NCBI RefSeq assembly: GCF_910592395.1
Contig: NC_088309.1
Span: 27,220,599-27,284,598, forward strand
Origin: Lineus longissimus
Lineage: Eukaryota; Nemertea; Pilidiophora; Heteronemertea; Lineidae
DNA length: 64,000 bases
Direction of reading: 5' to 3'
In this document: piece after piece, positions 27,103 to 38,575 of the stretch
Position numbering within the stretch: position 1 is the stretch's first letter
Layout: every line of letters starts with the position of its first letter
Position numbers and translations under genes: made by a program
The notes under the pieces: model-generated
Seen by the model: only the letters and a program-made list of their open reading frames with translations
What the model was told of the DNA's origin: nothing
Database searches by the model: none

Positions 27103-28490
27103 TCGTGTAATGATACAGCAATTACAACTCTCGAAACAAGTCGCTGCTATCGTATCCATGAGAATTAACTGACTTTTACCAAATATAAAAGCGAGACTTT
27201 GCACAGTTTTGCTTTACCAACTCCGACGTGATCTGGAATTGCGGCTATTAGACGCTTTAAGCCGGCAGCAATTCATTCGGGATAAATCATCGTCAATTAA
27301 ATCCCTTCAGGAACCTTTCGCGCGAAGAAAGAGAGAACATATAATTACAGTTGTCTCACTTCGCTTTGAAGTGTTCTATATATATCTTCTCAGGCTCGCT
27401 AGCGCGCTCCAGCTCTCCAGTTTCATTACGACCAAAAATGTGGTGAATGGAATCTCTAGAATCGTATTCCACCGTTATTGCTGTGATAACTGTTATAAAT
27501 CATGGACATCATTCTTTTTGTATCATATTGAGTTTCATCATGGAGAGTGAAAGATTTCCAATAATCGGTTATCCGTATATGAAATCAATCACATTCGCAA
27601 CTTAACTCTAATGAATTGTAATAGTTCGACAGTTATAATCAAAAATATGTTGGGAGATTTTTTGCCAGAAATCCACCGAATGGCCAGAATGGGCGTGGCC
27701 GTATATTCAGCAGCCCTTACGGACTCATTGTGATTAAGGGACAACTTAGGTATGGGATTTGCCGGAGGATAATGTGCCTATTCGCCTCCATGCGATTCCT
27801 CATGTAGCAACAGACTAAATGCTGATCACTATAAATTAAAATAATGATTTTCGCGCTAAGTGTTGTGAGGAGGTTTTGGACACGTATTGCAAATCTCAGA
27901 TTGGCCAGTCTGATTAAGTCGCGAAATAATGACCAATGGAGAATTTACAGTTCTTTGCCCTTTTCTGGTCTATCAAGGGCAGCTGCCTGGAAACGGTTAT
28001 CCCGCCGGTTGTTTCCACCTCAGTCGTGAGTTGGGTGCTCTAATATAAGGAAGCTACTCCGCTGTTCCTTTGTTGTCTCATCTACCCAATGACCAGGCAT
28101 CTATTATTGCCCACAGAAATACACCATCGTCTCAAGTTGCAACGGTTGTCAAATGTGTTTGCTCTCACGCATCACAAACGAAGGCAATTCGATGAAAGTC
28201 CTCTGCCCTTGGTCCTCTAAAGGTGGAGCCTACTAGGTGTAATCATGTTAATTGAGTGCCCACGATCAAAGACAGCTAAAACAACTGTAAATAGGACCAA
28301 GAAGCGGTTAACGAGGTGTTAAGCTGCAAAGGAAAGGTGCTGACTCAATTTCTGAACAGCAAATACCATGTAACATATCATATAGAGACTGTTAGGAAAG
28401 ACTCTGCTGTTTACTCTCAAAAGGAATTCCAATATACAGGTGATATGTGTATAGTCTTTTGAGGCTTGCTTCCGGGCGACGGGGTTTATG

Positions 28491-28661
28491 CCTGTTTCGC
28501 CTATTCCTGTTTGGCCTACAAAATTCCTGTTTGGCCTATTCCTGTTTGGCCTATTCCTGTTTGGCCTATTCCTGTTTGGCCTATTCCTGTTTGGCCTATT
28601 CCTGTTTGGCCTATTTCCTGTTTGGCCTATTCCTGTTTCGCCTACTTCCTGTTTCGCCTAC
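28491..28661 (+). repeat. Left minisatellite array, about 11 units of 15 bp
   Basis: The unit is CCTGTTTGGCCTATT. The central units are almost identical, while the outermost and the two innermost units carry TTTCG instead of TTTGG. One unit has a five-base expansion (28506-28525). Because the unit length is a multiple of three the array stays open in several frames, but the resulting peptides are repeat artefacts. Confidence 0.92.
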
Positions 28662-29384
28662 TTTCTATACCCCTACAATAAATCGACTCTCCCAGGGAGA
28701 ACCTTAGGGATGCATGTCCATTATATGGGGAACATGTGAGGGGACAATTGGATGATGTTAACGATGTGATGACAATTTGACTAATCAAATGCCATCAACT
28801 TTGTTAACAAACCATGCCATGACCGTTTTGAAAGAGTCACCTTGAAAGCGGGGACAGTCCGGGACTTATTTGACCATATGACCATACTGACACACAGTAA
28901 AAACTAATAGATTAAGTAGAGTAAAGCAGTCGCTTATTTTATAAAAACAGGAATTCATGACTTTTTGATATAAATACATAATACTGTACATTCTCATAAT
29001 TATTTGATCAAAATCAGCTGTAAAACCCATGTCATAGTAAAGAACAATGTAGCTATAGGTATTCTTTCTATTACGAAGCCAGTTACTGACTAAGACAAAA
29101 GAAAGAGAATCCACAATATAAAATGCAGGCCTAAGAAACCTTTCTCAAATCTAATGAAAGGGTAAAACTTTCTTACTATTTTATTTCTTGCCTTTTAAAA
29201 TAAGCTAAAAAATAAGCCGATGTAAGCTATGTATAATTTTCCAATGTTATTCCGAATAATACTGAAATAATTGACATGTCGCTAAATCCATTATTTCAGA
29301 CTTTATTCTTAATGATAGCCTTTAACACTATAGTAAGGGACGGTTCATATTCCTACGTCTGTGGGGAGGTTAGCAATACATTTG

Positions 29385-29526
29385 AATAGGCGAAACAGGA
29401 ATTAGGCGAAACAGGAATAGGCGAAACAGGAATTAGGCGAAACAGGAAGTAGGCAAATCAGGAATAGGCGAATAAGGAATTAGGCGAAACAGGAATAGGC
29501 GGAACAGGAATAGGCGAAACAGGAAT
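29385..29526 (-). repeat. Right minisatellite array, about 9 units, inverted relative to the left
   Basis: The plus-strand unit is AATAGGCGAAACAGG or AATTAGGCGAAACAGG, the reverse complement of the TTTCG form of the left array. Units vary more than on the left, for example AGGCAAATCAGG and AGGCGAATAAGG. Confidence 0.92.
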
Positions 29527-32500
29527 ACACCGGCGACGGTCGTCAATCAACTGAATCCGAACGGCAGTTCCAATAAAGCGATTTGGAATGCTAACTGCCA
29601 GAACTGCTTTCCGATGCTGTGTCGTATCATACGAGTCACCGATTACAGCCAAGTCATTTAGTCAATGTCAAGATGCCGGGGACAGGAACGTTGTATTTGC
29701 TTTGTACTTGATGAAAACATTGACATCAGGGCTCTTCGTTTTTTATCAGATTCGAGACGAACGGAAGACGGATAAGGTGGAATGAGAGGGTCCTTTGGAG
29801 ACGTACAAAGAAAGGGCTTCCATATAAAACTCATCGTGCATGACATTCTGTCACGTACATATAACCAGGTCCATTAGTGGTTGGCACTGCACCGGCCGAA
29901 GAAGGAAAGAAAATAGCTGTAAAACTAGGCCATTTCGCTTGAAATCTCTTGTCGTTTTTGGTCATGCGTTGTCCTATTTGGTCAAATTGGTTGTTTTTAG
30001 AGACAGTCTCCTGACGTTGGAAGTTGGCACATGAAAAAGAGATTCGGCTGGTAAATTCACATTGTTTCTCTCGAAACTTTGCTTATTTTCTAGACTCGCC
30101 ACTGCCACTGTCGCCGAACCATCGAGTGAGAGAGCTCGGTGATCAATGCCTGGAAGTACCAGGACACTTCATCTTACAACAGATTTCTATCGTTAATCCA
30201 TTTTCTCAATAGTACAAACGTGTCGCCTCTTGAGCAGATGTAATCGCTTTTGTTAGTATTGGTTATAGACTGGATCAGGTTCACTGATGTTTGTACATTG
30301 TAAGCTCAACACTATGTATTTCACCAACTTGGAATGCGCCATGCTGGCGTAGTAACTTTTTTAAGTCTTTCCCAAAAAAGACATTTAAGGAGACAAGGCT
30401 TCAATAGAGGGGCACAGCGAGCACGTTGGCGTTCCCCCAACAATGAGGAGAAACCGACACGGTAACCCGGGCAATCGATGGTAAAAGCGGTACACTATTT
30501 CCTCCGTTGCACCAAATTTTGATTGCTTTATTGATTCAGGTGCAAGATAAGCACACCGTCTGCAAAACGACCATAAAATACGGTGACCATACCGATATGC
30601 CACAAGGAGATTTGGGAACGATACCACGACATGGGCCATGTACCCCAGATCTATTCACCTCTGAGACCGATTATTGCCCGCTAGCCTAACTGAGTAAACA
30701 GATAAGGAATCCGATCTAAACCCAAGAGGTCCTGTTTAATGAATATCCAATATCTTTTATCGATGGTTTCTGCCCAGAAACACGTTATTGCTGATGATGT
30801 TCGCTCATAAAGTTCACCAACTAAAACCTCGTCAGCGCTGTTGCCTCGGGCGACTAGTATCAAACGGATCGTTTGTGTCACTTCGATCCTGGCAATATGA
30901 TAAATGTACATTATGATGGGATCAGCGGCAGAATTTGATCTTGCAGATTAAGAATTTGTCTTGCAGTGTGAAACGCTTTGGAGTTATCCATTTTGATTAT
31001 TCATACCACAGAGGTCAAGCCTGTTTTGTCTTGCCATTTGTTTCGTCATCACGAAATGACCAAACCACTTCAAGTTGTGCAGCACACATTAGTGCATTTG
31101 AGGAAATACATGCGAGGCCCGTATACCTTACTCCTTCATTCACCGGTCCTGTGCTGCCTGGTGGATTGGCCAAGGCTAGCCTCCTCCAAGGGAACCTATT
31201 GTGAACTGATATGTACATCATTTGTTGTAATCACATTCGTGCATCCATTCACCAACATCATCTAACACGGTCGTAAAAAAGGAGAAGGCGTGACTGCGCA
31301 TTTTCATCAACAAACTGATTCATTTCGGGTATTACTCTCACGATAAGAGCTGCTCGTGCGGTATCATAATATGAAGACAAGCTCGCTGAACGACCTTCTG
31401 GTAATTCAGCGAGCACAAAAACAACACCCTTTGCTGTTCACTAACCTGACTAATATGATAAGAAATTCCTTTTTTATCCTTTTCCTTTTAATCAACATTT
31501 CAGTATCCATCAAGGTCTTAGAAACGCTACCTTCCTTCATTTGATTTCTCACCCCAGATTTTATGCTAATATGGCTAAGTGGAACACACACGAATGATTT
31601 GCTATTCAGCAGTTTCAGTCACGTAGATGCAATAATCGTTAGTATAAAGCGGTAATGTTCCCTTGGTGCAGGCTTTCCCTACACCAACACCTCATACGTG
31701 CATGGAACTCCCTTCAAGTGACAACTTGAAAGTATAGGAATGCTATTCCATGATGTTTTTTTTTTTAGATCGGGATGAGAGAAACCCGAGAGGTCAGGAG
31801 AACCAATAACTTTCACTTCGGCCCTTATACATGTATATACTGATTTGGTTTAACCCAAATATCGGGATGTACCAGACTCAAAGCCTGCATGGTCTCTTTA
31901 ATCAGGATCCTAGATTCCCAATTACGTCCTTGGCCATTTGGCTACGAATTCGATTGGCATCAGCGCACTTGTGTAATCTGGGACAATCTTTGTACACAAC
32001 CCTTGATAGGTACGGATGAAATGTCTCCGACAACTGAGTCTCCTCTGCCGCAACCATTGTCAACAATACCCGCGGTATGAAGCGGCTAATATCGCCAAGA
32101 ATGTCCGTTTGGTCTCATCAATAACCGACCGCCCAAGCAGAAGAATTGGACATACTTGACAGCTGAATGAGACATCTGTTATCTTTCCAGCTGATGTATT
32201 TCTCCATGAGTGCCTGTCATCGTCGCATTACAGAGTAAATTGACACACTGGCCATAATCCCAGCCGTTCACTTGGGTCAAAATTGGCAGGTGATGTCGTA
32301 TACAAGCAGAATTGGGCGGTTCGCAACCTGATTTTGCCAGCACAGCACAAGGTCCATTTCTATTACGTTAGCCGGATTTCATCTATAAATTCACTCAAGA
32401 AAGCTGTTTCATCGTTGATCTCATTTCTCCTCCAAATACCAATATATTTCATCAGATGAAATCGTTCCCATCCTGGCACCAGTGATTTTCAATATACTAC

Positions 32501-33819
32501 TAGCCATCGTAGCCTGCTAATGGCTTAATTGGCCGGGCTTTCTAAAACTGCTCCTCATTATTGTGTTTCCTAAAGTACCTTCGAACCGTATCAACGGGAG
32601 TACACACAACTGCACCATCCCTAACCAACTGATCATCAGCTGATCCTGTATTCACTGCTAAAATACCAAGAAGGTAGTCGTAAGCCAGCGATATCCGATC
32701 TTCTTTTCTCTGATTTAGGGTCGGAACGGGGCAATAAATACCGCCCCTTCACGACCATAACGAAATAACCCGAAGGCAAGATTACAATATCCATCAACAC
32801 TATTCTGCTGTCTGGAGTAAAGAGGTGCATTACAAAGGAAACTGGTGCAATAACTAGGGGGTTCCGATCGAATCGTGAAATTGACAGATTAATGGTCTTT
32901 TCGTCGCATCATTTCAAGAGGCGAGAAGTTTTGAAGATGCCTCTCGAAGAAAGATGTGCCCGGCCATGATTTGCCTTCAATGGAGTGGTGATGTGTTCCA
33001 CAACCTGGGTGCTATACATGATAACGCTCTCTCTCCGAAAGTCTCGTCGTACCTACCTATTGGCTGCACCATTAGCAGACCATCAGATCATCGTAAACTA
33101 CGACGTCGCAACCAGTAAGTTGTAAAGAGCAGGTGCAATGTTATCAGACTTGTCCAGACCCCACTTATACCGCCAGGATGTGCTGTTGATCGTTCAAGAG
33201 CTGCGACGGCTCTGTGACAGGTGACATCAAGATTATAGACCTGTTGATACAAAGAAGGCTACTAGCTGCTGACAATTTCTCGAGTCAGTAATTGACGTGT
33301 CACACTGATATACCAACAGACCATGTTCTTTGCCAACACTGAGGAAGGAACTTGGTTTCCGACAAAAGGTTGGTGTTCTGGTAAGATATCCCTTCTCGCC
33401 AAATGAGAGCTGAAAACAAACAATGTCGAGAGAAGATGGTATGTTACAGCTCGGTTCCCCTGGCCCCATCTTTATGGACTGGATGTCTTGCTACTTAGAA
33501 GACAACTATCAAATGGTTTACCTATTCTACATGTATAACTGGACTCTGGAGTAATAATCTCGAGCAGGACGTGGGTGAGAGAAATCAGATATCCAAGTAA
33601 ATGCACCCAGAATAAACGAGACCAATATCCTGGGTGCGAACAGTCATATCGGGCGTTTCTGAATGGTCACCGTGAATGGTTGACATTTCTTTTCCATTCC
33701 TCTGCCAACCTTCTTTGCATTCACATCAGACCTGAGATGGCCAAGTGGTGTCAAATACGATACTCACTCGATCAAGTTTGACAAAACAGGCACTTGACCA
33801 CGTTACAAAATAGGCCGGG

Positions 33820-34050
33820 TCTATTTGGCAAGCCGCTCGCCGAACAGGCATCTTTTTTGTCCTGTTTGGAGAGGCGCTTGCCAAACAGCACTAAAAAGCC
33901 ACCCTGTTCGGCCAGCCGGGCTTGCCAAACAGGCAAAAAATCTACCCTGTTTGGCGAGCTGGAGACTTCACTTTAATATTAATGAGTTCGGCTCTCCATT
34001 CAGGACAAGAAAAAGTCGCTGTTTGGTAAGCCGGGCTTGCCAAGTAGTCA
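33820..34050. repeat. Cluster of about five imperfect hairpin repeats
   Basis: About five units of 25-31 bp each read CCTGTTTGGC ... GCTTGCCAAACAGG or close variants. Each full unit is an imperfect palindrome, for example the one starting at 33903, whose 13-base arms match at 11 positions around an AGCCGGGCTT centre. One unit (about 33946) is only a half-palindrome. The CCTGTTTGGC core is also the core of the minisatellite at 28491-28661, so the two may be related. No coding potential is seen. Confidence 0.75.
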
Positions 34051-34099
34051 CTTCCTACAAAAATATGTAGGCTTGAGTAAGTCGTGCGTCGTCCTTCCC

Positions 34100-35440
34100 G
34101 ACTTACGGCGTATCACTTATTAATTAGACACACGTTCTTGCCTGCTCGATTCATGATTGGAGAGCTGATTAGTGGTACTTTTTCCAGGGTTGACGGGAGA
34201 CCTGCCTTTATGTGTCAGCTCTCAATGTAATTAGGCAGTCATTTCCGGAGGCACAACACAAGGGAAATCCAACCTTGTTAGTGGAATCCGCTGTGGTGAT
34301 TGGCCGTGTATCAAAAATTCCTGTCAGAGCTGAGAAAACAATGCCTGTCATCCTTGCTTTGAGTTTTTAACTGCGTATCAGCTTTGATGTGCGGTAAACG
34401 AGGCCTGGTCAACCCTTCCTGACCCCTGCCCTGATTCCACTGGGTATTTTCCCGCTGCTGTCGGCAATGGGGGAACTACGCTCATACCTCAGCAGTTACT
34501 TGATAATAAAAAATAACCGACTTTATCTTTTGATGACACGTTTACTTTCTACTAACCGAGACTTAGGGGATTATTCGAATGAATACATACAATTGCTGGA
34601 AATGGGTGAAGTTTCCCGCGGTGATCACAGCGGAAAACGCCCCCGTGGGCTCAGGCACGCACGTAATAGCAGCAGTTTCAGTCCTGTCATCCCATAGTAC
34701 TAACCCTATTTAATATAAGTGTACGAAATTCTTTATCTTGGTGACAATGGCAAAGCAAGTAATAGCATCTGTTTCTAAGTTTATTGCGATATTTCCCCTG
34801 CACATTTTTGTAACTCCAAGTCGATAAACCATTTAATTCACATCATTACCAAAGGCAGCGGTTTGGTTTTATTGCGGATTCCTCTGTGGGTTGAATTAAT
34901 CTCTGACTGCTGCTTTTTGTGACTTTCCATGGCATTTATCAGACAGCGTCAGGTGTTTAATGAACTTCAAGCCAAAAAAAATCTGGCAAGAAACTTAAAC
35001 TGGGCAATTTAGCAATGACATTCAACTAACACTGACTGCACGTCTCCCGGGGTGTTGATTAATCCTGTTAATTGTAGAGTTTACATTTTCAGAGCTGATC
35101 AGATTCCTTAATTATAAGTGCCAAAGGGCGTCTCAAAGAACACAACAGTGGAAAATCGTTTCGGTGACAAGTTGCCAATGTTAAAGATCAGATGTCAATG
35201 CAAGAAGTGCTCACGTGTCGGGCGTTTTGTGAAAATTGAGTTGTAAACCTTAACATATTATTTGCCAAGTACAGTCTGGTTTGAACACATGAACAGTTCA
35301 TTTAGCCAATAAGCGAGCGACTCATTGAACTTAGCTCAAGTTTCCCAATGCATTTGTCATTGCACTTGCCAATGTCATTGCTTTTTTAAGCCTCTGAAGC
35401 TGAGTCGAGTAACTAGAGGTATATATAAAGTCAGGTGTTT
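34100..35440. other. Non-coding block before GPCR exon 2
   Basis: No gene was found. The block is rich in TAATTA/ATTAAT words and low-divergence-looking non-coding sequence. This composition is sometimes seen in intronic enhancers, but nothing here proves regulatory function. Confidence 0.2.
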
Positions 35441-35495
35441 TGGGTGTGTTTGTGTCTGATACATGTTCTTACGCGTATTTCTTCCTATCTTTCAG

Positions 35496-36249
35496 GTACG
35501 TCGCCATCGTTCATCCTATTAAAGCGCACATCTTCTGTAGCCGGCGTCGGATCGTCTGGGCAATCACGGTCATCTGGCCCTTCTCTTGGCTCTGCGCACT
35601 TCCCGTGCCAATCTTCAACCTCGTCTCACGACCAAAGCCAAATTACCCCATGGAGTTCTGCACGATCCGTTTTCCCGGCAACCACATCCAATATCTGATT
35701 CCATGGAAGTACACCGAGTCCGTCTTATACTATTTCATTCCAATGTTTGTCCAGATCTTCTTTTACACGTTCATTTGCAAGCGATTATTCCACGGGACTG
35801 GGGAATTACATCGAAAGCAACTCGTGACCGATGAGAGTACAGGGGTGAAAAAGGAAAGGACCGCAGACGCCTTGAAGGCAAGAAAAAGTGTTGTGAAAAT
35901 GCTTATAGCCAGTGTTATTATATATTTCATCAGTTACTCGCCTCATCAGGTCTTGCTAATTTATAATACGTTCGCACCAAGCCCGTTTCACCAGAAATGG
36001 ATTATGTACGTCTTCGTCACAATGATGACGTTCATCAACTCTGCAGCCAACCCTATCCTTTACTGTATATTCAGCCAAAACTTTAGGAAGAAATTCTACG
36101 GTATACTCTGCCGTCGACAGTTAGGAAACCGCCAGGCGTTCTATAGTCGGGGACGGTCGAACATGCATTCCACTGTTGTTAGCGAATGTGGCAGTACTAC
36201 TAGACACTACAGATTACAGTTGAAAAACTCTGCCACGACGGGAATTTAG
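35496..36249 (+). CDS. Neuropeptide-type rhodopsin-family GPCR, coding exon 2 (TM3 end to C-terminus)
   Basis: This is the second coding exon of the receptor begun at 318. Its first base completes the Arg codon, giving E-R-Y-V-A-I-V-H-P. TM4 follows with W172, then an extracellular loop 2 cysteine (C200) that would pair with C120. After TM5 comes a basic third intracellular loop ending K-A-R-K-S-V-V-K-M. TM6 reads I-S-Y-S-P, keeping the proline (P294) but with Tyr where most receptors have the toggle Trp of CWxP. TM7 has a canonical N-P-I-L-Y (330-334), followed by F-R-K-K-F and a cysteine (C350) suited to palmitoylation. The tail is short and Ser/Arg-rich. It ends at TAG 36247-36249, for 250 residues from this exon. 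The set of motifs is typical of peptide receptors. Assigning a family (such as trissin-, RFamide- or TRH-like) needs a tree. Confidence 0.9.
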
Positions 36250-37000
36250 CGATGGTGAACATATTCTATTAATTGAAAGACTTTTAAGTGTGTTTTACGC
36301 CAAATGCAATTCAGACCGCCATGGATACATGTATGTCTGACGCACATCCGAAACAGAACGCCTTATTTCAAGAAACGTGTCGATTTGTCTTTCAGCATTC
36401 CCATACGATGAGAGGAAACACTCAGAAACGGAAAAACCCAGAAACGTTACTAATGGCAAAAAACCGCAATGAGAGTAATCGAAAGTTCATTTGAACTGTC
36501 AATTTCAATGCTCCTCACTGCATGACTTATTTGCCGCTTCAACCTTCAGGGGCTGTTTATTTCTAACGTACACACGAGTTTCCAATTTTTCGTGACCAAT
36601 GAACCTAAAATTCTGAAATCCACTCGCCTATTTGTGTGCATACTAAATGAACGGCCCCTTATTTTATTCACACGGAAGGTAGAGAACGCTACGTAGTATC
36701 TTGATAAATCAATTTTTACAAAAATGTCACAAGCAAAATGACACAAAAATGGCTCTTCTCAGCATAAATGTAGCATTCAATTATTATCTCATGCTTCCAG
36801 TCGGAGTCACATGTATTAGACTTTTTCCTCCAGTATAGAAATGGCTCCTTCTCGGCCGGCTCCCTGTCATATTCTATCTCGTCATTATTCCTGATGTCAC
36901 CGACTCAAGACAATATCGATAGTGTTGCTCACGTGGCACTGAAAAAAGCCAGTAAGATCAGCAGCACATCGAAATTAGATCTCTCTTGAGAAGTGTGAAA

Positions 37001-37006
37001 AATAAA
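37001..37006 (+). terminator. Candidate poly(A) signal for the GPCR gene
   Basis: This is the first canonical AATAAA I see on the plus strand after the receptor stop codon. It implies a 3' UTR of about 0.75 kb. The position is plausible but there is no transcript support. Confidence 0.3.
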
Positions 37007-38328
37007 CCGCCTTGAGACGGCATGCGAGAAAAAAAGGAACAGAATCACTGTATAGATGGAGACTCGTTTTATAGTATAAGTCGGCGTTGTTTTGAGGGAG
37101 TTCGGCGTTGTTTTTACACTTGAGTATGCCAATCAGCACTCGAGTAGTATGTTCTTTTGTATCTTGGGGTCGGTTGCTTTTGTTGCATGTCTTACTAAGC
37201 AGTAAAGAAGCCACATTTTACTTCTTTTGCACCATATCTTCCTTCTGTCGAAAACGACTTTATAAAATTTTCCCACTGGTCATTTCCCAGTCGCTGCGAT
37301 TAAAGCATGAGGCTGGAGCAGTTTATTGATATCAATTCAGGAATACATACATGTACATGTACATCAAAGCTACATCTGGATACAACGTTTGTTAAATACA
37401 TGAATTGGTGATTTGCCTTAAGTATATATTACATGTACATGAATTTGCATGTAAGTGCGATTAATAATAAATCCAATTTTGAATCCAAATGTTTCAGCCA
37501 CGTTTTCTCCAAAAGTAAGATTTGTTGATAGTGTCAAACCCCAGCCACAGTTTTCACTGCCAAAAATCCTGTTTCTATTGCGACGCACGAGACAAGAAGA
37601 CAGGCAGGTCAGTAGGCCTACCATTGGGCAGCTGAAGGCTAACACACCGGCCGCATGCGGAACGAGGTATACCAACGGAACCTCGCAACAAAGGAGCTAC
37701 CCACGGAACATCGGGACAACCAAACTACCGAAGAACAATGCAACAACCGAGCTACTAACAGAGCATAGGAACGCCCATCGCTTCCCGCTACCTTAATACA
37801 TGTACTTCTGGATTGCAACCTGTATTAGCGTGTGTACATGTAAGCTTGTTGGATCTGGGAATCCTCTCCCGTCACCATTTCAATTTCATTGATTTCAATT
37901 ACAACCACTTACAGGTAAATGTAGTATCGGCATCCGGTTCATTTGGTAAATTAAGTCAATCTTACACAACGTACGCATCATTAACGAAGTTCGTGTTTTG
38001 GTTCAAATAGTTCCAGAGCCACGAATTGTTCTTCCATAAAATCCAATTCGCATGTACTAGAAATGATGAACACAAAATACGATGGCTAAGAATAACATGT
38101 ACATTACATGTTTTACATGATGGAGTATTTGGATGTGATATCCCCGCAGTAATGAATAATGTATCAAGCTTGTGCACGGAGCTTTCTTTTCTGAGTAAAT
38201 TACATGGCTGAAGCAAATTTCATCTCAGAGAAAATGAAAATATGCGGATGTCTGGTGAATATTTCAGAGTAAATGATTTAGGCAAAACAAAATCTAATAA
38301 TATTTGATTCCGTTTACTGAGTTTTTCC

Positions 38329-38334
38329 TTTAAT
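38329..38334 (-). terminator. Candidate poly(A) signal for the ARM-TIR-SAM gene
   Basis: ATTAAA on the minus strand, about 240 bases after the stop codon. It is a common variant signal and no closer AATAAA was noted. Confidence 0.3.
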
Positions 38335-38575
38335 GTTGACCTCAGCTCCAAATGGCTTTCTGACTTGTATTGGGTGAAAAAGTCAGATATTACCACGTGG
38401 CCACTGAAAACTCGATGAAAGTGGCGGTTTGTCGGTTTTGCTCTTTTACTGGTGAAAGCACCACGCTCTCGAGGGCAGTCGGTGCTAAAATGCGTTTTTA
38501 AAGTGGCAGGCGCTTCCTGGTTTGGGTGTGTTGATTGCCACAACCATGCACATCACCACTTAGGCCTCTAGATAG

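Larger units (their letters stand above)
28472..29539. mobile_element. Candidate non-autonomous element with inverted minisatellite arms
   Basis: Two arrays of the same roughly 15-bp unit face each other across about 0.72 kb. The left array has about 11 units of CCTGTTT(G/C)GCCTATT (28491-28661). The right array has about nine units of its complement, AATAGGCGAAACAGG (29385-29526). Outside the arrays are near-identical direct repeats, CCGGGCGACGG at 28472-28482 and CCGGCGACGG at 29530-29539, which could be an imperfect target-site duplication. The spacer is AT-rich and encodes no transposase, so mobility would depend on enzymes supplied elsewhere. Subterminal tandem arrays are known in several animal DNA transposons; placing this one in a class is not possible by eye. 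Confidence 0.5.
752..35495 (+). other. 34.7-kb intron of the GPCR gene
   Basis: The intron starts GTAAGACAG and ends at a pyrimidine-rich TTTCAG. It splits the Arg codon of the E-R-Y motif in phase 2, and joining the exons restores E-R-Y-V-A-I-V-H-P exactly. I found no reading frame inside with recognisable domains, on either strand. Open stretches of 100-160 codons (for example 12240-12719 plus, 19241-19645 minus) have no motifs or splice-site support. What it does hold is repeats, listed separately: dispersed pairs at 12.5/13.5 kb and 21.8/23.4 kb, a hairpin at 24.3 kb, a C run at 27.1 kb, the inverted minisatellite element at 28.5-29.5 kb and hairpin repeats at 33.8 kb. The rest is unremarkable AT-rich intronic sequence. 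Confidence 0.85.
36250..38575. other. Convergent intergenic region between the GPCR and ARM-TIR-SAM genes
   Basis: The region contains the probable GPCR 3' UTR (to about 37.0 kb) and the probable 3' UTR of the minus-strand ARM-TIR-SAM gene (ATTAAA on the minus strand at 38329-38334). Short ACATGTAC repeats occur around 37.35 kb. An open stretch at 37455-37796 is a low-complexity CAAC/GAAC-rich segment that I do not regard as a gene. Confidence 0.4.

Noticed and set aside
28447-28739. Three overlapping open frames through the minisatellite (repeated P-V-W-P-I or S-C-L-A-Y peptides)
   Set aside because: These arise only because the 15-bp unit length is a multiple of three. They are repeat artefacts, not genes.
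37455-37796. 113-codon plus-strand open stretch
   Set aside because: It is a low-complexity CAAC/GAAC-rich segment with no domain, in an intergenic region.
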